From an uncultured Labedella sp. (GTDB lineage: Bacteria > Actinomycetota > Actinomycetes > Actinomycetales > Microbacteriaceae): DNA of 6,738 bases. Both the position numbers and the translations under genes were made by a program. Of the stretch, positions 1 through 5,226 are shown in pieces. How positions within the stretch are numbered: the stretch's first letter is position 1; the number at the start of each line of letters is the position of its first letter. The notes under the pieces are model-generated. The model was not told where the DNA came from. It worked only from the letters and a program-made list of their open reading frames with translations, and did not search any database. The stretch covers positions 1 through 6,738 of the forward strand of contig CAKTZW010000099.1 in assembly GCA_934636065.1 (NCBI GenBank), read 5' to 3'.

Positions 1-406
1 GGCGAAGCCGCCGCGCACCCACTGGGACATGCTGCTCGAGCGCCGGTCGATCTCGGAGCTGGAGGACATCCTCAACAACGAGCACGCCACGCTGAAGGTG
101 GGCGCATACGCCCGCGAGTTCCACCAGCGGGTAGCGCCGGGAGATCGGAGTACGACAGGAGCGACACTTGCCGCCTAACGCGAGCCACGACACGACGGGG
201 ATGTTGTCGTAGGGCTTGATGCCCTCGCCGCAGCCGGGGCACGCGCTCGGCGGGCTGACGACCGACAGGCCGTTCGGTACCCGGTAGACGACGACGTTGA
301 GGAAGGAGCCGATGAGCAGCCCGAGCACACCGGTGAGCACGAGACCCGCGACGAGGAGCGGGACGAGGTCGGCGGCCGAGAGGACTACGGAAGGCGCTGC
401 GGTCAT
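1..406 (-). CDS. pilD: Prepilin peptidase / N-methyltransferase PilD, N-terminal part, similarity lost near position 110
   Basis: This is an aspartic (A24-family) membrane protease that cleaves type IV prepilin leaders after Gly and N-methylates the new N-terminus. The start ATG (406-404) overlaps the stop of the PilX-like gene by 4 bases, with GGGAG 9 nt upstream inside that gene. Residues ~14-43 form the first membrane segment and end in the family signature [12 protein letters not shown]. The cytoplasmic zinc-binding domain follows, with Cys pairs CPGC (56/59) and CRSC (81/84), and then the family-like RRYPLVELA. After residue ~99 (position ~110) the frame stays open to the edge, but it becomes [15 protein letters not shown] and is not the hydrophobic segment expected there. 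The catalytic Asp pair lies in the missing part, so activity cannot be judged. Either the gene is truncated by a rearrangement, or the window end is a chimeric join. Confidence 0.85.
   Translation of the reverse strand, partial: MTAAPSVVLSAADLVPLLVAGLVLTGVLGLLIGSFLNVVVYRVPNGLSVVSPPSACPGCGEGIKPYDNIPVVSWLALGGKCRSCRTPISRRYPLVELAGVCAHLQRGVLVVEDVLQLRDRPALEQHVPVGARRLR
2..178 (+). CDS. Unrecognised protein, C-terminal fragment (5' end outside window)
   Basis: This is an open plus-strand frame entering from the left edge and ending at TAA 176-178, 58 codons. I do not recognise the family. The first part ([20 protein letters not shown]) is charged and looks like a soluble helix, with nearly every codon ending in G or C, as real genes do in this genome. 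From about codon 38 (position ~113) that bias falls away (CGG GTA ... GGA GAT ... AGT ... ACA ... CTT). From that point the frame is simply antisense to the conserved Cys-rich part of the prepilin peptidase on the other strand. So the true protein probably extended differently, and the last ~20 codons are read-through past a breakpoint. The first ~110 bases are likely genuine coding sequence of a foreign or displaced gene; its function cannot be stated. Confidence 0.4.
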   Translation, partial: AKPPRTHWDMLLERRSISELEDILNNEHATLKVGAYAREFHQRVAPGDRSTTGATLAA

Positions 407-2190
407 GTGGCCGCGCTCCCGTCGGGCTTGAATGCGGTCTTCACTTCGACGATCTCCGAGACACCGTAGGTCGTCGAGACCGGGGAGAGGAACTTCGGCG
501 GGGCCATGTACTTGAGCCGGCTGTCGTAGGCGTAGTTCTTGGCGTAGCCCGATGTGCTGCCGAGCGCCACCGGGCCGCGGAACTTCTGCGCGATCGCACC
601 CATCACCGTCAACGTGCCCATTCGAGCACCGTACTCATAGTTCTGCACGATGAAGGTGTGCTGCACGGACAGGATTGCGGCCTCGATCGTGCGGTCCCCC
701 GTTCCGTTGAGGTTGGCGACGCTCGTGCAGCGCCACGGGCTGTTCTTGTTGTCGCGCTCCCAGTTCGTGCACTTGATGGGCTTGTGCACCCAGACTGCGT
801 TCTGCCCTACGAGTCCGAGGATGTCGTCCGACTTGTCCTTATAGGTCAGATTGCCCGTCACGTAGATGTAGTTCTCGCTCGCGAGCGTCACCTGCCCATC
901 GAGAACTCCCTGGACGTAGATGTCACCGTTGCGGCACCCGTAGTGAGCGGGCGAAGCCTTCGTCAGGTACTCGTCGGTGGCGGGGAACTTGAGCGAGCCG
1001 AACGTCCACGTCGACTCGGCGGAACAGGTGAAACCTGCGGGGTTCTCCGTGGTCTTCCAGTAGTTCTTGTTCGTCGACGACGTCGGCACGGTCTGCACAT
1101 AGATAAGGTTCTGCGCGATGACCGGGATGGTAGCGCCGGCCGTCGAACCCAGGCCGTTCGCGACATTCCCGACAAGTCCGCATTCCGCGGGGGCGGAACC
1201 GCCCGTGGCACCGGAGCCCGTGATCCTCGTCAACCTCGTGAACGGCGACTTCACGTTCATCGTGCCGTTCGAGTTGAACGTGATCGTCGTGGGGCCGGTG
1301 TACAAGCAACCGGGCCTCACGACCGTCTCCGGCAGGTCGGTGCGGGTCTCGCTGATCATCTCCGTGTTCGTCGGCGGCATCCCGATGTTGATGGCCGTCT
1401 TCGGAGCGACCGTGAAAACGGGGTCGGTGCAATTCCCCGTCTCCTTGTAGAACGGCGAATTCGGGTTCGCGGTCGTGAACTCCCCCTTGAACTTCGTCGC
1501 TCCGCACGTGAACACGGTGTCGTTCGAATGCAAGGGGCCGGCGATGGTGTCGCCCGCCGCGAACTGGATGCGCTCGCAACCGTATGGGTGCACGTTGCTC
1601 GAGCTCTCCCACGCCCACGCGGGTTTGCAAGCGGACGGGTTGTCGAGCTGCGCCGGGTCGATCATCTCGTAGTCGGTGAAGTACAGGTAGTCGACGAAGC
1701 CCTCCTGCTTGAGGTTCACGACGATCGATCGCACCTCGTCGCCGACTCGGCCCGTCGACCGTAGGCGCAGGCTCCCCGTGGCCGAATAGTTGCGGTTGTC
1801 GACCTCGTAGCGGAACTGCGCTCCGTCGACGCTCCCGGGCACGGCCGCCCATGTGCCCGTCTTGCCGAGACCGAAAGCCGGATTCGTGCCGACGGGCGGA
1901 AGAACGGCGGTCCCGCCTGCGCTGAACGGAGACGCAGGGTTCCCGTAGCGGACGTACGTGTTGTCGTTCGACAACCGAGACTTGTAGTCCTCCACTCCGG
2001 CGTACGCGGCCGCGATCGCCGCGTTCCAATCGGCGTCGTGGGAGGACTTCCGGGTGCCACTCACAGCGACGACGGTCGCCGTCGCAACCAGCATCATCAG
2101 CACCATGCCGATGATGATCGTCATCGCGAGGGCCGCGCCGTCGTCCTCGCCCTCGCGCCAGCGCGCCACGACGCGTTGAATCCGCCTCAT
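403..2190 (-). CDS. Large PilX-like minor pilin-related protein, 595 aa
   Basis: The frame is open further upstream, but the start chosen is ATG 2190, which overlaps the stop of the preceding minor pilin (ATGA) and puts a basic leader before the membrane segment; there is no strong SD, consistent with coupling. Residues 1-18 ([18 protein letters not shown]) precede one hydrophobic segment (~19-45, [18 protein letters not shown]), then a helix of PilX_N type ([20 protein letters not shown]). The remaining ~500 residues are extracellular and rich in beta-strand and Thr/Asn/Gly. Near 421-472 there is a repetitive strand region ([24 protein letters not shown]). The C-terminus has [20 protein letters not shown] and [19 protein letters not shown], which I associate with actinobacterial PilX-like proteins. 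Several Cys residues could form disulphides. Unlike true prepilins, +5 is Met, not Glu, so cleavage by PilD is uncertain. It is far longer than classical PilX (~200 aa). A tip or adhesin-like role is inference. Confidence 0.8.
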   Translation of the reverse strand: MRRIQRVVARWREGEDDGAALAMTIIIGMVLMMLVATATVVAVSGTRKSSHDADWNAAIAAAYAGVEDYKSRLSNDNTYVRYGNPASPFSAGGTAVLPPVGTNPAFGLGKTGTWAAVPGSVDGAQFRYEVDNRNYSATGSLRLRSTGRVGDEVRSIVVNLKQEGFVDYLYFTDYEMIDPAQLDNPSACKPAWAWESSSNVHPYGCERIQFAAGDTIAGPLHSNDTVFTCGATKFKGEFTTANPNSPFYKETGNCTDPVFTVAPKTAINIGMPPTNTEMISETRTDLPETVVRPGCLYTGPTTITFNSNGTMNVKSPFTRLTRITGSGATGGSAPAECGLVGNVANGLGSTAGATIPVIAQNLIYVQTVPTSSTNKNYWKTTENPAGFTCSAESTWTFGSLKFPATDEYLTKASPAHYGCRNGDIYVQGVLDGQVTLASENYIYVTGNLTYKDKSDDILGLVGQNAVWVHKPIKCTNWERDNKNSPWRCTSVANLNGTGDRTIEAAILSVQHTFIVQNYEYGARMGTLTVMGAIAQKFRGPVALGSTSGYAKNYAYDSRLKYMAPPKFLSPVSTTYGVSEIVEVKTAFKPDGSAAT

Positions 2191-2897
2191 GAGATCACTC
2201 GGTTCTGGCCGAGGTTCGGGATGCCGACGGTGTTCACGAGCGTGACGCGCGAGCGCGTGTCGGTGGAGGATCCCTGAATCGTGAGAGTGATCTTGACGGC
2301 CGCGACGTTGCGGAGCGCGTCCGCCCCCGTGAGCCCCGTCGTCGTGGTGGGGACTGTGATCGACGCGCCGTTTGCGTCGAGGTAGGTGAAGATGTACGGC
2401 GACCCCGATGCCTTCGGAACGACAGACGACGCGAGCACGCGCCGCGTCGAGGTCGTCGACGGGAATGTGTAGTAGCCGCCCGACTGTAGCTGCGACGTCC
2501 ATGTCGTCTCGATGAGATCACCGTTGACGATCGAGAAGTTCACCTTGACGGGGCGCTGGTCGCTGTTCGCGAGATTCACGTAGGCGTAGATCGTGAACTC
2601 CTCGTTCTTGACGAGAGCGAACGCCGGCTCGGGTTCGATCGCACCGGCTACCGGGTACGGCGTCCCCGCACGGACGATACGCGACATCTCGTTCATCCCG
2701 TTCGACGCCATGCGGGTGTTCGTGTCGAGGGCGGACGAGACCGTGACCACCTGCATCGTGCTCGAGAAAAGACCCGCGATGAGTGCCGTCACGATGCCGA
2801 GGATGAAGATACCGACGACGATTTCCACGAGTGACGCGCCCGTATCGCGACCCGTTCCCGCGAGCCGAAGAGTCCGCATCCGACGAAGGCCCTTCAC
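2187..2897 (-). CDS. PilW/PulJ-like type IV minor prepilin, 236 aa
   Basis: A minor pilin with a textbook class III signal: the basic leader MKGLRRMRTLRLAGTGRDTG ends at Gly20, followed by ASLVEIVVGIFILGIVTALI with Glu at +5 (residue 25). PilD would cleave after Gly20. The hydrophobic helix spans ~21-44 and continues into an amphipathic helix (DTNTRMASNGMNEMSRIVRAG), followed by a mostly beta C-terminal domain (FTIYAYVN, VKVNFSIVNGDLIE, GGYYTFPS, VKITLTIQGS) as in GspJ/PilW proteins. I chose GTG 2897 because it overlaps the upstream stop by 4 bases (GTGA) and has a GAGGCGA SD-like stretch just before it. ATG 2879 is in frame and would leave a 14-residue leader, so it remains possible. The gene sits between the PilV-like and PilX-like genes with 4-base overlaps on both sides. 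Assignment to PilW rather than another minor-pilin class rests on position and fold type. Confidence 0.85.
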   Translation of the reverse strand: MKGLRRMRTLRLAGTGRDTGASLVEIVVGIFILGIVTALIAGLFSSTMQVVTVSSALDTNTRMASNGMNEMSRIVRAGTPYPVAGAIEPEPAFALVKNEEFTIYAYVNLANSDQRPVKVNFSIVNGDLIETTWTSQLQSGGYYTFPSTTSTRRVLASSVVPKASGSPYIFTYLDANGASITVPTTTTGLTGADALRNVAAVKITLTIQGSSTDTRSRVTLVNTVGIPNLGQNRVIS

Positions 2898-4288
2898 GGG
2901 GTCGCCTCGATGCGGGGGTCGAGGGTCACGATGCCCGCGGTGACCGATCCGCCGGTCATGGGTGCCACGGTCGTGCCCGCCGCGACTCCGACGACAGCAC
3001 CCGAAGAGGTGGTGAGCCGCCACGTGCCGAAGGGAAGCGCGAGCGTCTGAGAGCCGGTCACGGATCCGAAGGAATAGGTCATCGTCGTAGCGCAGGCGGG
3101 GTAATCGGCTCCGGCGGGCGACTCGGCCGGGGGCATCGCGGATGTCGCCGTGACGGTGATAGCGGATGCCGTCGTCACCGTGACGGCGCCGAGCGGGATC
3201 AGGGCTGTCGGTGAGGCCCCCGGTGTGGCCGCCGTCGGAGTCACGGCCCACCCGGTTCGTGTCTTGCCTGCAGCGTCGGGCTCGGAGGTCGGCCACTTGA
3301 CGGGGTCGATCGAATCACACGTCGTCGATGTCCCCGAAGCAGCCGACGCTTTTCCGGCAAGCACCGTATAGCCGGCGATGAACGGATGCAGTTCCGGACG
3401 AGGAAGGTCTGCCCGGGTCACGTATGTTCCATACGTGTTGACGAAGCTTAGATCGAGCGATTGAGGAACGATCGCGCCCACTGCCGCAGGGTTCGAGAAG
3501 GTGTAGGAGGGAGTGATTTCGACGGATTGGTCGTAGGAGAAGCGCACGTTCGTCGCAGACCCCTTCGCGACCTTCTGCATCGGGCGCGTCTCCGTGGCGA
3601 GATGCTGCTCGGTCACGAATCCGGACTTCTCGATCTTGACGTCGTAGTTGCCGGGTGCGACCTTGAGGGCGAAGGTGCACCCGTTCGAGTCGGTGTTCGG
3701 GATCGGCGTCGTGATCGCGGTCGCCGTGCCGGGCGTGCTCGACGGGGTCGCCGAGACCTTGACGCCCTCGGCGCCGGTGCCGTCCGCCCGCTTGACATGA
3801 ACGACGATGGTTCCCAACGTCGGATCGTTGATTTTCGAGGTCGGAGCGACGATCGTGTCGGATCGGACCGTGCGCAGTGTGTCTCCGGCGCCCCACGTGA
3901 CGGTGATGTTGATCTTCTTGTGCTGCAGGACGCCGCTTCCGGTGCCGCAGTCGCCCGAATCGAGTCCGCTGTTGACCCAGTCGGTCTCGCGCTTGACCGT
4001 GAAGACCGTGCCGGCGACCGTCGTCGTCCAGCTCTTGTCCGCGATCGTGAAGATGTCGCCGACGGAACGCACGAGGTCCACCTCCTGGGCGGCGAGATTC
4101 GCCGCCACCTGTCGACCGCGGGAATCACGTGACGACTGCAGAGTTGCGAGCATCGAATAGGCGACGCCAAGGGAGAGGATCGCGAAGACCATCATGGCGA
4201 CGAGCAGTTCCACAAGCGTCAGACCCGAGTCGGTGTCGCCGTGGAGCGTGGCCGGCGCGACGGGGAACAGCTCACGGAGCTTCCGCAC
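2894..4288 (-). CDS. PilV/PulI-like type IV minor prepilin with carboxypeptidase-regulatory-like domain, 464 aa
   Basis: The start is GTG 4288, with a strong GGAGG 7 nt upstream; the frame is open to 4372, but no start there has comparable signals. The leader ends at Gly22 (GDTDSG) and is followed by LTLVELLVAMMVFAILSLG, giving Glu at +5 (residue 27) and one membrane helix ~23-45. The next helix (SRDSRGRQVAANLAAQEVDL) is typical of PilV/GspI. A beta-rich pilin domain extends to ~155. Residues ~158-225 (GTIVVHVKRADGTGAEGVKV ... NTDSNGCTFALKVAPGNYDV ... EKSGFVTEQH) match the carboxypeptidase-regulatory/prealbumin-like beta-sandwich pattern, an extracellular stalk or binding fold. The C-terminal ~150 residues are Thr/Ala/Ser-rich (TPTAATPGASPTAL, VTVTTASAITVTATSAM). 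The protein is several times the usual ~130-170 aa of PilV. It is the first gene of the minor-pilin operon and overlaps the PilW-like gene by 4 bases. Exposure on the pilus or at its tip is inference. Confidence 0.85.
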   Translation of the reverse strand: MRKLRELFPVAPATLHGDTDSGLTLVELLVAMMVFAILSLGVAYSMLATLQSSRDSRGRQVAANLAAQEVDLVRSVGDIFTIADKSWTTTVAGTVFTVKRETDWVNSGLDSGDCGTGSGVLQHKKINITVTWGAGDTLRTVRSDTIVAPTSKINDPTLGTIVVHVKRADGTGAEGVKVSATPSSTPGTATAITTPIPNTDSNGCTFALKVAPGNYDVKIEKSGFVTEQHLATETRPMQKVAKGSATNVRFSYDQSVEITPSYTFSNPAAVGAIVPQSLDLSFVNTYGTYVTRADLPRPELHPFIAGYTVLAGKASAASGTSTTCDSIDPVKWPTSEPDAAGKTRTGWAVTPTAATPGASPTALIPLGAVTVTTASAITVTATSAMPPAESPAGADYPACATTMTYSFGSVTGSQTLALPFGTWRLTTSSGAVVGVAAGTTVAPMTGGSVTAGIVTLDPRIEATP

Positions 4289-4295
4289 GATCGCA

Positions 4296-4300
4296 CCTCC
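4296..4300 (-). promoter_or_regulatory. Strong Shine-Dalgarno of the minor-pilin operon
   Basis: On the minus strand GGAGG lies 7 nt before the GTG at 4288, in the context GAGGAGGTGCGATCGTG. It is the best ribosome binding site in the window and decides the start of the PilV-like gene against the longer open frame that runs to 4372. Confidence 0.75.
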
Positions 4301-4313
4301 TCGACTCAGGTAT

Positions 4314-4351
4314 GGGGAGGGATGGAACTCGCACGATCCATTTCCCTCCCC
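4314..4351 (-). other. Leader hairpin just upstream of the minor-pilin operon
   Basis: In the minus-strand transcript GGGGAGGGA pairs with UCCCUCCCC (9 bp), and after a two-base AA bulge UGGA pairs with UCCA (4 bp), closing a 10-nt loop. The stem ends 13 bases before the GGAGG that serves the PilV-like gene. No U-tract follows it, so it is a poor classical terminator. The CCUCC in its 3' arm could alternatively pair with the SD GGAGG, so a translational or attenuation role is conceivable, but only 5 bp support this. No clear -35/-10 pair was seen between this stem and the pilA hairpin. Confidence 0.45.
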
Positions 4352-4457
4352 GGGAGACGGTGTGCTCCTCATGAGCGGTCACGCGACTGACCTTGAGTCG
4401 GTGTTGCGGGGCCCGTGCTCACCGAGGCCGGGTGCTCGGAAGCCGGTGGACAGCAAC

Positions 4458-4488
4458 CGGTGGGGCGCCGGCGAGCGGCGCCCCACCG
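4458..4488 (-). terminator. Hairpin terminator downstream of pilA
   Basis: Perfect 13-bp arms CGGTGGGGCGCCG and CGGCGCCCCACCG enclose the 5-base loop GCGAG. It starts 32 bases past the pilA stop. There is no run of U after it on the minus strand, as is common for actinobacterial I-shaped terminators. It probably ends or thins out pilA transcription, so that the abundant pilin and the rare minor pilins are made in different amounts. It could also stabilise the 3' end of pilA mRNA rather than terminate. Confidence 0.65.
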
Positions 4489-4520
4489 AGAGGCTGAGGT
4501 GGGCGTAGCCCGGTTGGTGC

Positions 4521-4964
4521 TCAGGAGCCGCAGGCGCCGTCCTTCACGCCACCGCTCGCGGTGATGTGGAACTTCTTGGTCGCGTCGTCGGAACGCTCGG
4601 CCTGGATGCAGAGCTTGTCGGCAGTGTTCATTCCCGTGCCGGTGCCGTAGTCCAGTTTTGCGGTGTTCTCAGACTTGGTGAGGCCGTAGTCGCTGAGGTC
4701 GGTGGCTGATGTTCCGCTGAGGGTCGGCATCGAGCCTTCCTCGGTGAAGTAGGCCGTGACGGCGATCTGGGCGTTGGTGAGGTCGGACTGGACGGCCGAG
4801 TTCTTCGCGTTGTCCTGGACGCCGATGTAGATCGGGATGGCGATCGCGGCGAGGACGCCGATGATGATGACAACCACGAGGAGCTCGATGAGCGTGAAGC
4901 CCTTATCGCTGTCCTTGAGGGCGGCCTTACGAGCGGCGAGCGCCGCGGTGATACGAGCAACCAT
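4521..4964 (-). CDS. pilA: Major type IV pilin PilA, 147 aa
   Basis: This is the subunit of the pilus fibre. The start is ATG 4964, giving the basic 22-residue leader MVARITAALAARKAALKDSDKG; the frame is open further upstream but not pilin-like. PilD would cleave after Gly22, leaving FTLIELLVVVIIIGVLAAIA with the conserved Glu at +5 (residue 27) and Pro at residue 44. The N-terminal alpha1 spans ~23-75 (IGVQDNAKNSAVQSDLTNAQ, VTAYFTEEGSMP). The small globular domain has two Cys, C119 and C145, the latter three residues from the end, likely the D-region disulphide. The mature length of ~125 residues fits actinobacterial and other type IVa-like pilins. The SD is weak (ACGGAA, ending about 7 nt before ATG). 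A long structured leader lies upstream and a strong hairpin downstream, suggesting its own transcription unit. A pseudopilin of a type II-like system is the alternative, but the minor-pilin set and size favour a major pilin. Confidence 0.92.
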   Translation of the reverse strand: MVARITAALAARKAALKDSDKGFTLIELLVVVIIIGVLAAIAIPIYIGVQDNAKNSAVQSDLTNAQIAVTAYFTEEGSMPTLSGTSATDLSDYGLTKSENTAKLDYGTGTGMNTADKLCIQAERSDDATKKFHITASGGVKDGACGS

Positions 4965-5093
4965 GAGGGGTTCCGTTTCTTGGTGAAGTGCGTGCGGGGG
5001 GCGGGTCGTAAAGCCGGGTATTCCTTGACCCTGGACGATGTTAGGTGGCCCGGGACCACGGCGAAGACACACCAACGGGGGTGAAAATGCCCC

Positions 5094-5125
5094 GGTCGTG
5101 GCCCCAATATCGGGGTAGCACGACC
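5094..5125 (-). promoter_or_regulatory. Nested hairpin in the pilA upstream region
   Basis: Outer arms GGTCGTG (5094-5100) and CACGACC (5119-5125) are perfect 7-base inverted repeats. Inside them CCCC (5102-5105) and GGGG (5112-5115) pair around AATATC, leaving an asymmetric internal loop of one versus three bases. The structure lies 130-160 bases before the pilA ATG. If transcribed it would be a stable two-tier stem in the leader; as DNA it is a dyad that a dimeric regulator could bind. I matched it to no known riboswitch. Confidence 0.4.
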
Positions 5126-5141
5126 ACCGCGCGTACACCGA

Positions 5142-5174
5142 ACTGGGGGCACGCACCCCACGCACTGGGGGCAC
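5142..5174. repeat. Two 11-bp direct repeats, 22 bp apart, upstream of pilA
   Basis: ACTGGGGGCAC occurs at 5142-5152 and again at 5164-5174. The 22-base start-to-start spacing is about two helical turns, so both copies face the same side of the DNA. They lie between the HNH stop and the pilA hairpin, where an upstream activator would bind. A regulatory role is inference; chance repetition in G-rich intergenic DNA is possible. Confidence 0.4.
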
Positions 5175-5184
5175 CGCGAGCGAT

Positions 5185-5202
5185 CGGAGAGGTGCGTCTC
5201 CG
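5185..5202 (-). terminator. Possible weak terminator after the HNH gene
   Basis: CGGAGA and TCTCCG form a 6-bp stem around a 6-base loop, 25 bases beyond the HNH stop codon. There is no T-tract. The position suits a terminator, but the stem is short and could be chance. Confidence 0.25.
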
Positions 5203-5226
5203 GATACTGGTGAGGCCTGGTTCCAG

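Noticed and set aside
658..1764. 368-codon open frame on the plus strand opposite the PilX-like gene, and similar frames at 3461-4132 and 2831-3214
   Set aside because: They are Arg/Gly/Val-rich with no recognisable motif or SD, and are antisense to genes with clear pilin signals; such frames arise routinely opposite high-GC coding sequence.
923..2029. 368-codon minus-strand frame overlapping the PilX-like gene in another register
   Set aside because: Its product is an Arg/His-rich shadow, whereas the other register carries the membrane helix and family-like C-terminus.
2191..2502. N-terminal extension of the PilX-like frame upstream of ATG 2190
   Set aside because: The extra 104 residues are His/Arg-rich shadow translation of the end of the preceding minor pilin and would bury the membrane segment.
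5046..5058. GTGGCCCGGGACCAC-type small dyad before pilA
   Set aside because: Only 4-bp arms, expected by chance in GC-rich DNA; no basis for a specific function.
5038..5072. TAACAT on the minus strand as a -10 box for pilA
   Set aside because: No acceptable -35 at 16-19 bases upstream; a single TANNNT match is too weak to call a promoter.
5076..5171. Four G-tracts upstream of pilA as a G-quadruplex
   Set aside because: The tracts are separated by roughly 18-31 bases, too far apart for a convincing quadruplex.
4965..5226. c-di-GMP riboswitch upstream of pilA
   Set aside because: The conserved core sequences of GEMM-type riboswitches were not found by eye, despite the structured character of the region.
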